Part shown: piece after piece, positions 1-7,528 of the stretch
Layout: the number at the start of each line of letters is the position of its first letter
How positions within the stretch are numbered: position 1 is the first letter of the stretch
Origin: SHZI01 sp038214295
GTDB lineage: Bacteria > Pseudomonadota > Gammaproteobacteria > Steroidobacterales > GCA-2729495
Assembly: GCA_038214295.1 (NCBI GenBank)
Contig: JBBQSA010000008.1
Span: forward strand, 15,362 to 79,361
Reading direction: 5' to 3'
Length of the DNA stretch: 64,000 nucleotides
Notes under the pieces: generated by a model
Seen by the model: the letters and a program-made list of their open reading frames with translations, nothing else
Databases searched by the model: none
What the model was told of the DNA's origin: nothing
Program-made: the position numbers and the translations under genes

Positions 1-1672
1 CCTCGAAGGTCTCGGTAGTCACGGCACCGGCCGGTAGCCCGGGTGCCAGGCCGTCCAGGTACCAGGCGCGGCCCCGTTCCAGTATGAAGTCGTAAAGCTC
101 GGCCGCGAGGGCGGCCGGATCCTTGGGCTTTACCGGCTGCAACCCGACGGCGCGCGCGAGCAGTGCCGGCATATCCAGGTCGACCTTGTCCTCAATGAGG
201 ATCCGCAGCAGGCCGAGCGCCGCGCGGCGCAGGCCGAAGGGGTCCTTGTTGCCGCTCGGCCGCTTGCCGAGGGCGAAGACGCCAGCCAGCGTGTCAGCCC
301 GGTCGGCGATAGCGAGAGCCCGGCCCGCCGGAGTTCCTGGCAGGCGATCGCCGGCGTGGCGCGGCAGGTACTGTTCCTCGATGGCGGCGGCTACCGTGGC
401 GGGCTCGCCATCCTGCGTGGCGTAGTGAAAGCCCATCCGGCCTTGCAGTTCGGGAAACTCGCCCACCATCTGGGTGAGCAGGTCGGTCTTTGCGAGCAGT
501 GCTGCCCGCTCCACGGGGGCCGGGTCATGGCCGAGCGCGCTTGCCACCGAAGCGCCAAGCGTCGCCACCCGCTGCGCGCGCTCGAGAACGCTGCCGAGAC
601 CCTGCTGGAAGACGACAGTGCCGAGGCGCTCCACCCGGTTCGCCAGCGGCACCTGCCGGTCCTGGTCCCAGAAGAAAGCCGCGTCGGACAGCCGTGGCAG
701 AATAACGCGTTCGTTGCCCTGCCGGACCTGGTCCGGATCGCGGCTCTCGAGATTAGCCGTGGTAACGAAGCGGGGCAGCAGCTGGCCGTTCGCGTCACGC
801 ACGGGGAAGTAGCGCTGATGGCCCTGCAGCGTCGCGATCACGACTTCTTCCGGCAGGCGCAGGAACCGGGCATCGAAGCTGCCGGTGATGGCGACGGGCC
901 ACTCCACGAGCCCAGTGACCTCGTCGAGCAGGGCCGGGCTGTACACGGCCTCGCCACCCGCCGCCGCAGCGGCAGCGTCGGCCATGGCCTGGACCCGCGC
1001 CCGTCGCACCGCGAATTCCGGAATCACCCGGCCCTTGCCCGCGAGCAACGCCGGGTAGTCAGCGGGCGCCGGGATGGGCAGCTCCTCCGGGGCGTGGAAG
1101 CGGTGCCCGCGGGTGTTGCGGCCGGGGATGATGCCGAGCACCGGCGTGTCGAGCACCGTGTCGCCAAGAAGCATGATGATCCAGTGGACGGGCCGGACGA
1201 ATTCCACGTCGCCGCTGCCCCAGCGCATCCGCCGCGGAATGGGCAACGCCGCGAGGGCCGTCGTGACGAGCCCGGTGAGCAGTTCAGCGGCGGGCCGGCC
1301 CGGCACACGCGCACTGTGGAACAGCCAGGCACCCTTCGGCGTCTCCACCCGGCCCAGCGATTCCACGGGTACGCCGCAGCCCTCGGCGAAAGCGAGGGCT
1401 GCCCGGCTGGGAGTCCCGTCGGCGGCGAAGGCGACGTTGACAGGCGGGCCGCGCTTTTCGATCAGTTGCTCGGGCTGTGTGAGCTCCAGGCTAGCGGCCA
1501 GCACGGCCAGCCGGCGTGGCGTGGCGAAGGACTGGAAGCTGGCGAAGCCAAGGCCCGCGGCCTTAATGCCCTCCCGCAGGTGCCCGGCGAAGGCGCGCTC
1601 CAGGTCGGCCAACGACTTCGGTGGCAGCTCCTCTGTACCAATCTCGACGAGAAAATCCGCGGTCGTTGCCAT
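1..1672 (-). CDS. glyS: Glycyl-tRNA synthetase beta subunit, 3' end cut by window edge
   Basis: Beta chain of the bacterial alpha2-beta2 glycyl-tRNA synthetase, which charges tRNA-Gly in the cytoplasm together with GlyQ. The frame starts at an ATG whose product begins MATTADFLVEIGTEELPP, the typical family N-terminus, and continues with conserved stretches such as VRPVHWIIMLLGD and LQGHQRYFPVRD. About 557 residues are present; the family is near 690, so roughly the last 130 residues (tRNA-binding end) lie outside the window. It follows glyQ by 23 bases and should be co-transcribed with it. Confidence 0.97.
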   Translation of the reverse strand, partial: MATTADFLVEIGTEELPPKSLADLERAFAGHLREGIKAAGLGFASFQSFATPRRLAVLAASLELTQPEQLIEKRGPPVNVAFAADGTPSRAALAFAEGCGVPVESLGRVETPKGAWLFHSARVPGRPAAELLTGLVTTALAALPIPRRMRWGSGDVEFVRPVHWIIMLLGDTVLDTPVLGIIPGRNTRGHRFHAPEELPIPAPADYPALLAGKGRVIPEFAVRRARVQAMADAAAAAAGGEAVYSPALLDEVTGLVEWPVAITGSFDARFLRLPEEVVIATLQGHQRYFPVRDANGQLLPRFVTTANLESRDPDQVRQGNERVILPRLSDAAFFWDQDRQVPLANRVERLGTVVFQQGLGSVLERAQRVATLGASVASALGHDPAPVERAALLAKTDLLTQMVGEFPELQGRMGFHYATQDGEPATVAAAIEEQYLPRHAGDRLPGTPAGRALAIADRADTLAGVFALGKRPSGNKDPFGLRRAALGLLRILIEDKVDLDMPALLARAVGLQPVKPKDPAALAAELYDFILERGRAWYLDGLAPGLPAGAVTTETFE

Positions 1673-1695
1673 GCTGACAGGGGATCCGGCGGCGC

Positions 1696-2625
1696 TCAGG
1701 AAGTGGCCGCCGCGGGGGTCCGGGCACCGGCCAGCAGGGGAAAGCCGAGGGCGGCCCGGCTGTCGTAGTACGCCTGGGCCACCGACCGGGCCATCTCGCG
1801 GACCCGCAGGATGTAGCGCTGCCGCTCACTGACCGAGATCGCCCGGCGGGCGTCGAGCAGGTTGAAGGTGTGGGAGGCTTCGAGGACCTGCTCGTAGGCG
1901 GGCAGGGTCAGGCCGGACTCGATCAGGCTCAAGCAGGCTTTTTCCGCCGCGTCAAAGCGGGGAAACAGCACGCCGGTGTCCGCGGCCTCGAAGTTGTAGC
2001 GGGACATCTCGACCTCGTTCTGGTGGAACACGTCCCCGTAGGTGACGCGGCCGAGGGGGCCGTCGGTCCAGGTCAGGTCGTAGACGCTGGCGACGCCTTG
2101 CAGGTACATCGCGATACGCTCAAGGCCGTAGGTGATCTCGCCAGTCACAGGCCGGCAGTCCAGTCCGCCCACCTGCTGGAAGTAGGTGAACTGGGTAACT
2201 TCCATGCCGTTCAGCCAGACTTCCCAGCCGAGACCCCAGGCGCCCAGCGTGGGCGACTCCCAATTGTCCTCGACGAAGCGGATGTCGTGCACGAGCGGAT
2301 CGATGTCCAGCGCCCGGAGCGAATCCAGGTAGAGCTGCTGGATTTCCAGCGGCGATGGCTTTATCACCACCTGGAACTGGTAGTAGTGCTGCAGCCGGTT
2401 GGGATTTTCCCCGTAGCGCCCGTCAGTTGGCCGCCGGCTCGGTTGCACGTAGGCGGCACTCCAGGACTCCGGCCCGATCGACCGGAGGAACGTGGCCGCG
2501 TGGAAAGTGCCGGCACCCATGGGCATGTCGTAAGGCTGCAGGATCACGCAGCCCTGGTCAGCCCAGTAGCGCTGCAAAGCAAGGATCAGATCCTGAAACG
2601 TCCGGGGGCGTCTCGACTGGGTCAA
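1696..2625 (-). CDS. glyQ: Glycyl-tRNA synthetase alpha subunit
   Basis: Catalytic alpha chain of the heterotetrameric glycyl-tRNA synthetase. The product contains PRTFQDLILALQRYWADQGC near the N-terminus, then PYDMPMGAGTFHAATFLR and YVQPSRRPTDGRYGENPNRL, all hallmarks of GlyQ. I place the start at a TTG (codons for LTQSRRPRTF), giving 309 residues against 303 in E. coli. The open frame runs upstream to 2904 but that extension covers the promoter and glnA control sites and does not resemble the family. No strong Shine-Dalgarno precedes the TTG, so the exact start is the weak point. First gene of the glyQ-glyS operon, divergent from glnA. Confidence 0.95.
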   Translation of the reverse strand: MTQSRRPRTFQDLILALQRYWADQGCVILQPYDMPMGAGTFHAATFLRSIGPESWSAAYVQPSRRPTDGRYGENPNRLQHYYQFQVVIKPSPLEIQQLYLDSLRALDIDPLVHDIRFVEDNWESPTLGAWGLGWEVWLNGMEVTQFTYFQQVGGLDCRPVTGEITYGLERIAMYLQGVASVYDLTWTDGPLGRVTYGDVFHQNEVEMSRYNFEAADTGVLFPRFDAAEKACLSLIESGLTLPAYEQVLEASHTFNLLDARRAISVSERQRYILRVREMARSVAQAYYDSRAALGFPLLAGARTPAAATS

Positions 2626-2657
2626 ACGGGGGTACCGCGGGGCGAGCAAGGCGGCGC

Positions 2658-2686
2658 AGTATAAGCCCTGCCCTGCCGGACCGTAA
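2658..2686 (-). promoter_or_regulatory. Putative sigma-70 promoter of glyQS
   Basis: On the minus strand a TTACGG box (2681-2686) and a TATACT box (2658-2663) are separated by 17 bases, close to the sigma-70 consensus. It would start transcription about 25 bases before the proposed TTG of glyQ. Inferred from sequence only. Confidence 0.55.
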
Positions 2687-2708
2687 TGCGTGCGGCCGGA
2701 CCCCTTGT

Positions 2709-2725
2709 TGCACCAAGTCAGTGCA
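2709..2725 (+). promoter_or_regulatory. NtrC-binding site, distal (glnA enhancer)
   Basis: TGCACCAAGTCAGTGCA is a 17-base dyad that closely matches the known NtrC enhancer consensus (GCACY-N5-GGTGC type). Its centre is 31 bases from the second site, about three helical turns, as in the E. coli glnA enhancer. Centre lies near -128 from the predicted sigma-54 start. Confidence 0.75.
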
Positions 2726-2739
2726 GATGTTTGGCGTAA

Positions 2740-2756
2740 CGCACCGTTCTGATGCA
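2740..2756 (+). promoter_or_regulatory. NtrC-binding site, proximal (glnA enhancer)
   Basis: CGCACCGTTCTGATGCA keeps GCACC on the left and TGCA on the right of the 17-base NtrC dyad. It is weaker than the distal site. Paired with it on the same helix face, about 97 bases upstream of the predicted start. Confidence 0.6.
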
Positions 2757-2818
2757 GGCTGGCGGATCCAGCAGATGCTTTGGCCATTATTATCAATGAC
2801 TTGGCCGATGCTCGCCTT

Positions 2819-2834
2819 TGGCACGCCTGTTGCA
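2819..2834 (+). promoter_or_regulatory. Sigma-54 promoter of glnA
   Basis: TGGCAC-GCCTG-TTGCA matches the sigma-54 -24/-12 consensus exactly, with GG and GC twelve bases apart. Transcription would start near 2845, giving a leader of about 80 bases to the glnA ATG at 2924. Together with the two NtrC-type sites this is a complete nitrogen-regulated control region, and the genes for NtrB and NtrC lie just downstream. Confidence 0.9.
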
Positions 2835-2923
2835 ATAGGATAGGGCGCTGCCGCGCCCGACCAGAACCACGAAGCCCCGCCCGGCAGCCACCCCGTTTTC
2901 GCACTTATTGCCAAGGAGTCGCC

Positions 2924-4336
2924 ATGTCCACGCCTGCCAATGCCCTGACGTTCCTCAAGGAGAAAGAGGCCAAGTTCGTCGATCTGCGCTTCACCGACAC
3001 CCGCGGCAAAGAGCAGCATCTGACTATTCCCGCCCACACCGTCGACGCCAGCTTCTTCGAAGACGGCAAGATGTTTGACGGCTCCTCGATCGCCGGCTGG
3101 AAGGGCATCCAGGAATCCGACATGGTCCTTATGCCGGACGCTGCCAGCGTCGTCGTCGACCCCTTCATGGAAGACACCACCGTGAATATCCGGTGCGATG
3201 TCTACGAGCCATCCACGATGCAGGGCTACAACCGCTGTCCGCGGATGACGGCGCGCCGCGCCGAGGCCTACCTGAAGTCCACGGGTGTCGCCGACCAGGC
3301 ATTCTTCGGCCCGGAAAACGAATTCTTCATCTTCGACGACGTGCGCTACGGCTCCGACGTCAGCGGCTCCTTCTACCAGATCGACTCGGAAGAAGGCGCG
3401 TGGAACTCCCGCAAGGTCTACGAGCACGGCAACACGGGTCACAGACCGGGCATCAAGGGTGGCTACTTTCCGGTGCCGCCGGTCGATGCCCTGCACGACA
3501 TCCGCTCCCAGATGTGCCTGACTCTCGAGGAGATGGGCCTCGGCGTCGAAGTCCACCACCACGAAGTTGCCACGGCTGGCCAGTGCGAGATCGGTGTGAA
3601 GTTCGGCAGCCTGACGCAGAAGGGCGACGAGGTGCAGATCCTGAAGTACGTGGTGCAGAACGTTGCCCACGCCTACGGCAAGACCGCCACCTTCATGCCA
3701 AAGCCCCTCGTGGGCGATAACGGCAGCGGCATGCACGTGCACCAGTCCCTGGCAAAGGGCGGCAAGAACCTCTTCACCGGCGACCTGTACGGTGGCCTGT
3801 CCCAGACGGCCATGTACTACATCGGCGGCATCATGAAGCACGCCCGGGCCATCAACGCGCTGACCAACCCCAGCACCAACAGCTACAAGCGGCTGGTGCC
3901 CGGCTTCGAGGCGCCCGTGATGCTGGCCTATTCGGCCCGCAACCGCTCCGCGTCGATCCGCATCCCGTTCATTGCGAATCCCAAGGGCCGCCGCATCGAG
4001 GTGCGCTTCCCGGACAGCATGGCAAATCCCTATTTCGCCTTTGCCGCGATGATGATGGCGGGCCTCGACGGCATCCTGAACAAGATCAACCCGGGCGAGG
4101 CGATGGACAAGGACCTCTACGACCTCGAGCCGGAAGAGGACGCGAAGATTCCGAAGGTCTGCTTCTCGCTCGAGCAGGCACTCGAGTCCCTGGACAAGGA
4201 CCGTGACTTCCTGAAGGCCGGCAATGTCTTCAGCGACGACCTGATCGACGCCTACATCGCGTTGAAGATGGCTGAGGTCACCCGTGTCCGCATGGCGGCC
4301 CACCCTCTTGAGTTCGAGTTGTATTACAGCCTTTGA
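2924..4336 (+). CDS. glnA: Glutamine synthetase, class I
   Basis: Makes glutamine from glutamate, ammonia and ATP; the central ammonium-assimilating enzyme, a cytoplasmic dodecamer. At 470 residues it equals the family length (469 in E. coli). Visible landmarks are MFDGSSIAGWKGI (residues 50-62), the metal-binding ENEFFIFDD (131-139), the ATP-site GDNGSGMHVHQS (264-275), PSTNSYKRLVPGFEAP, and KDLYDLEPEE, whose Tyr399 is the adenylylation site of GS-I-beta. The ATG at 2924 has AAGGAG six bases upstream; an in-frame extension back to 2780 overlaps the promoter and is rejected. Controlled by NtrC and sigma-54 from sites at 2709-2834. Confidence 0.98.
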   Translation: MSTPANALTFLKEKEAKFVDLRFTDTRGKEQHLTIPAHTVDASFFEDGKMFDGSSIAGWKGIQESDMVLMPDAASVVVDPFMEDTTVNIRCDVYEPSTMQGYNRCPRMTARRAEAYLKSTGVADQAFFGPENEFFIFDDVRYGSDVSGSFYQIDSEEGAWNSRKVYEHGNTGHRPGIKGGYFPVPPVDALHDIRSQMCLTLEEMGLGVEVHHHEVATAGQCEIGVKFGSLTQKGDEVQILKYVVQNVAHAYGKTATFMPKPLVGDNGSGMHVHQSLAKGGKNLFTGDLYGGLSQTAMYYIGGIMKHARAINALTNPSTNSYKRLVPGFEAPVMLAYSARNRSASIRIPFIANPKGRRIEVRFPDSMANPYFAFAAMMMAGLDGILNKINPGEAMDKDLYDLEPEEDAKIPKVCFSLEQALESLDKDRDFLKAGNVFSDDLIDAYIALKMAEVTRVRMAAHPLEFELYYSL

Positions 4337-4353
4337 CATAGCGAGATTCGGCG

Positions 4354-4388
4354 GCGCCCGGTACGCCCCCAAAGGGTGTACCGGGCGC
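4354..4388 (+). terminator. Strong hairpin after glnA, possible partial terminator
   Basis: GCGCCCGGTAC (4354-4364) pairs perfectly with GTACCGGGCGC (4378-4388), and CCC/GGG plus a G-T pair extend the stem to about 15 bp around a CCAAA loop. No U-tract follows, so this is not a textbook intrinsic terminator. It lies 17 bases after the glnA stop and may lower read-through into ntrBC or protect the glnA message. Confidence 0.5.
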
Positions 4389-4423
4389 TGGTTGCCCCCA
4401 GGCCGGGGGCGTATGCTTCGCGC

Positions 4424-4960
4424 ATGTACGCCCTGCTCGCCATTCTTGCCCTCGCCCTGGGTTCTGCCGATGTTTATCGCTGGACCGATGCTGACGGCCA
4501 AACGCATTACACGGATCGACCCCAACCCGGTGCTGAGCGGATCACGATTACCGTCAGCCCGCCGGCCAGCGGCGCCGCAACCGGCGCCGCTCAGGGCGCC
4601 AGCCCGCGGGACGACTCGGAGCCGGACGCAGCGGCAACTCCGGTGGGCTACCGCTCGCTGACCATCACCAGCCCGGCGCAGGAACAGGTACTTTGGAATA
4701 TCGAGGGCCAACTGGGCGTCGCAGCGGCAGTACAGCCGGGACTGCAGGCGGACCACGCCCTTCGGTTTTACCTGGATGGCCGGATGGAACAGGCGGCCCC
4801 GGGGGCCAGCGAGACACGATTCACGGGGGTGTTCCGCGGCGAGCACAGCCTGCGGGTGGAAGTGGTGGACGGCACGGGCAGGACCCTGGTCTCGAGCCCG
4901 GAGACCCGCTTCTTCGTGCGCCAGACATCGCTGCTCAATCCGACGCCGACCGTCCCCTAG
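4424..4960 (+). CDS. DUF4124 domain protein, exported
   Basis: Function unknown. The first 15 residues (MYALLAILALALGSA) form a short hydrophobic signal, followed directly by VYRWTDADGQTHYTDRP, the typical start of a DUF4124 domain. The middle (residues 45-75) is Ala/Gly-rich linker and the rest has a beta-rich look with FYLDGRMEQ and EVVDGTGRTLVSS. Length is 178 residues from the ATG at 4424; a GTG at 4376 would add residues before the signal and falls inside the hairpin. Proteins of this family are often found next to glnA/ntrB in gammaproteobacteria. Its 3' end abuts, or may overlap, ntrB. Confidence 0.85.
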   Translation: MYALLAILALALGSADVYRWTDADGQTHYTDRPQPGAERITITVSPPASGAATGAAQGASPRDDSEPDAAATPVGYRSLTITSPAQEQVLWNIEGQLGVAAAVQPGLQADHALRFYLDGRMEQAAPGASETRFTGVFRGEHSLRVEVVDGTGRTLVSSPETRFFVRQTSLLNPTPTVP

Positions 4961-6054
4961 CTGAAGGCCCTGCGGGGTCAGGCCCCGCGCCCCAGCCCGC
5001 CGATATTCTCGGCAGTCTCGCCACCGCCGTCCTCATTGTCGAACCCGACGGCACCATCGTTTACCTGAATGCGGGGGCCGAGGACCTTCTCGGCGTCAGT
5101 GGGCGGCACAGCCTTGGTCGCACGCTGCAGACCCTGCTGCCCAGCCTGCGCAGTCTGGGAGACCTGTTCCGGCGCGCCGCGGCCGAGGGGGAGATCTTCG
5201 GCCAGCTCGTCAGCCTCACCGCCCACAAGAGCGATACGACCATCGAGGTGGCCTGTCACATTTCCCCCGCCCGCGGTCCCGACCGGCGCGTGCTCGTCGA
5301 ATTGTCCGATGCCACCCAGTGGCGGCAGATCGACCGGGAGCACGCGCTGATCAGCCAGCGGGATGCCAGCCGGCGAATGATCCGCCAGCTGGCCCACGAG
5401 ATCCGCAATCCGCTGGGCGGCCTGCGGGGCGCGGCCCAGTTACTTGAGCGCGAGCTGCCGACGCCGGAATTGCGCGAGTTCACGCGCATCATCATTGGCG
5501 AGGCCGACCGCCTCACGGCCCTGACGGACAGCCTGCTCGGCCCGGTCCGCCGCCCGCAGCGGCAGACCGTCAATGTGCATGAAGTGCTCGAGCGGGTCGT
5601 GGCACTGATCGCGAGCGAGCGGCGCGACGCTGTCCAGGTGTTCCGGGACTACGATCCCAGCCTGCCACCCCTGTCCGCTGATCCCGACCAGCTCATCCAG
5701 GCGCTGCTGAACATTGCCCGGAACGCGCTGCAGTCGGTGGGTGCGGACGGGCACGTCCTGTTCCGCACACGGGCGCTCACCAACTACCCCATCGGCGCCG
5801 TCCGGCACAAGCTCGTGGTCTCCATCGAGATCGAGGACAGCGGGCCCGGCGTCCCGACGGACCTGGCCGAGTCCATCTTCTACCCGCTGGTCACCGGTCG
5901 CACCGACGGTACCGGCCTCGGGCTGCCCATCTCCCAGGACCTCGTGAGCCGGCACGGTGGCCTGATCGAGTACCAGTCCCGGCCCGGCAAGACCGTCTTC
6001 ATGGTGCGGCTGCCGCTCGGCACCGTCCCGGCGAAGGCACCCGGACCGGCATGA
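4693..6054 (+). CDS. ntrB: Nitrogen regulation sensor kinase/phosphatase NtrB; start unclear
   Basis: Cytoplasmic histidine kinase that phosphorylates NtrC when nitrogen is low and, with PII, dephosphorylates it when nitrogen is plentiful. A PAS domain starts at ILGSLATAVLIVEPDGTIVY (bases 5000-5060); the H-box RQLAHEIRNPLGGLRGA lies near 5390, and the ATP-binding boxes are NIARNALQSVG, EDSGPGVP, and GTGLGLPIS near 5910. Family comparison puts the true start near 4960-4990, yet no ATG, GTG or TTG exists in frame between the TTG at 4693 and the PAS core. Either the long overlapping TTG start, a rare start (for example ATT at 5005), or a frameshift must explain this. The coordinates given are the widest open frame. 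Overlaps ntrC by four bases (ATGA). Confidence 0.92.
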   Translation: MEYRGPTGRRSGSTAGTAGGPRPSVLPGWPDGTGGPGGQRDTIHGGVPRRAQPAGGSGGRHGQDPGLEPGDPLLRAPDIAAQSDADRPLAEGPAGSGPAPQPADILGSLATAVLIVEPDGTIVYLNAGAEDLLGVSGRHSLGRTLQTLLPSLRSLGDLFRRAAAEGEIFGQLVSLTAHKSDTTIEVACHISPARGPDRRVLVELSDATQWRQIDREHALISQRDASRRMIRQLAHEIRNPLGGLRGAAQLLERELPTPELREFTRIIIGEADRLTALTDSLLGPVRRPQRQTVNVHEVLERVVALIASERRDAVQVFRDYDPSLPPLSADPDQLIQALLNIARNALQSVGADGHVLFRTRALTNYPIGAVRHKLVVSIEIEDSGPGVPTDLAESIFYPLVTGRTDGTGLGLPISQDLVSRHGGLIEYQSRPGKTVFMVRLPLGTVPAKAPGPA

Positions 6055-7454
6055 ACGGCCGCGAACTTTCCGTCTGGGTCGTGGACGACGATGCCTCGGT
6101 GCGTTGGGTGCTCGACCGGGCCCTGAACAACGAGGGCATGAACACCCGCACCTTCGAGTCCGCCGACAACCTCTTCGAGGCCCTGCGCGACGAGCAGCCG
6201 GACGTGCTGATCACGGACGTGCGGATGCCGGGCACCGACGGCATGGAGGCCATGCGCCGTCTCGTCGACGACGGCTACTCCTTCCCGGTGATCGTGATCA
6301 CGGCCCACGCGGACCTGGACAGCGCCGTCGCCGCCTACCAGGGCGGCGCCTTCGAGTACCTGCCCAAGCCCTTCGACGTGGATGACGCCGTTGCCCTCGT
6401 GCGCCGCGCGGGGCGCTTTGGTCCCCGGATCAGCGGCGGCCAGGTGGAACCCGAGCGGCCGGTGCCGACAATGATCGGGCGGGCGCCCGCGATGCAGGAG
6501 GTATTCCGCACGATCGGCCGTCTGTCCCGCTCCAGCATGACCGTCCTGATCACGGGTGAGTCCGGCACCGGCAAGGAGCTGGTGTCCCGCGCACTCCACG
6601 AGCACAGTCCCCGCGCGGCCGAGCCGTTCATCGCCTTGAACACCACTGCCATCGCCTCCGAGCTGCTGGAGTCCGAGCTTTTCGGCCACGAGCGGGGCGC
6701 CTTCACCGGCGCCGACAGCCGCCGCATCGGGCGCTTCGAGCAGGCCGATGGCGGCACCCTGTTCCTGGACGAAATCGGCGACATGTCGACGGCGCTCCAG
6801 ACCCGGCTGCTGCGCGTCCTGGCCGAAGGGGAGTTCTACCGGGTCGGCGGGCAGGTGCCGATCCGGGTGGATGTCCGGGTTATCGCTGCCACCAACCAGG
6901 AACTGACCAGCGCGGTGCAGGCCGGCACCTTTCGCGAGGACCTGTTTCACCGGCTCAATGTCATTCACATAGTCACCCCGGCCCTCCGGGACCGGCGCGA
7001 GGACATCCCGCTCCTGCTGGACTTCTACCTGCGGGAGGCGGCCCGGGAACTTGGCACGCCGCCGAAGCGGCTGGCGACCGAGGCACGTAACCTGCTCGTC
7101 AGCTTCGACTGGCCGGGCAATGTGCGCCAGCTGGTGAATGCGTGCCGGCGGCTGACGGTCACCGCCCCCGGCGCGGAGATCCGTCCGGAGGACATCCCGG
7201 ACGAACTCGGCGGCCAGGCTGGTAGTCGTCCCGGTACCGCGGATTGGGCGCTCCGGCTGGCCCGCTGGGCGGAGGGCGTCCTGAAGGACAGCGAGGCGAA
7301 ACCCCTGCTCGATACTGCGCTCCCGGAGTTCGAGCGGACCCTGATTCGGACGGCGCTCGCGCATGCCCGGGGCCATCGCCAGGACGCCGCCAAGCTACTC
7401 GGCTGGGGCCGAAACACCCTTGCTCGGAAAATCCGGGAGCTGGGGCTGGAGTAG
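6051..7454 (+). CDS. ntrC: Nitrogen regulator NtrC, sigma-54 activator
   Basis: Response regulator that activates sigma-54 promoters such as that of glnA. A receiver domain covers residues 1-125 with the acidic pocket VDDD (11-14) and phospho-acceptor Asp56 in ITDVRMPG. The AAA+ domain follows, with Walker A GESGTGKE, the sigma-54 contact loop GAFTGA, and Walker B GGTLFLDEIGD. The C-terminal Fis-type HTH ends in HARGHRQDAAKLLGWGRNTL. At 467 residues it matches the family (469 in E. coli). The ATG overlaps the ntrB stop, so translation is probably coupled. Confidence 0.98.
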   Translation: MNGRELSVWVVDDDASVRWVLDRALNNEGMNTRTFESADNLFEALRDEQPDVLITDVRMPGTDGMEAMRRLVDDGYSFPVIVITAHADLDSAVAAYQGGAFEYLPKPFDVDDAVALVRRAGRFGPRISGGQVEPERPVPTMIGRAPAMQEVFRTIGRLSRSSMTVLITGESGTGKELVSRALHEHSPRAAEPFIALNTTAIASELLESELFGHERGAFTGADSRRIGRFEQADGGTLFLDEIGDMSTALQTRLLRVLAEGEFYRVGGQVPIRVDVRVIAATNQELTSAVQAGTFREDLFHRLNVIHIVTPALRDRREDIPLLLDFYLREAARELGTPPKRLATEARNLLVSFDWPGNVRQLVNACRRLTVTAPGAEIRPEDIPDELGGQAGSRPGTADWALRLARWAEGVLKDSEAKPLLDTALPEFERTLIRTALAHARGHRQDAAKLLGWGRNTLARKIRELGLE

Positions 7455-7528
7455 GGCTATCCGCCTGTTTTTATTGGCTGATTTTGTATAGACAGTAACT
7501 ATCAGTCTATCGACAGTAGAGTAGACAG

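Noticed and set aside
356..1768. 470-codon open frame on the plus strand over glyS
   Set aside because: Antisense shadow of a conserved synthetase gene; product is low-complexity and matches no family.
2626..2904. N-terminal extension of GlyQ
   Set aside because: Extension spans promoter and NtrC sites and is not present in the family.
2558..4846. 762-codon open frame on the minus strand over glnA
   Set aside because: Antisense shadow caused by high GC; glnA on the other strand is certain.
7455..7528. Short imperfect hairpin (ATAGAC/GTCTAT) after ntrC
   Set aside because: Only six pairs around an 11-base loop; too weak to call a terminator, though the region is AT-rich.
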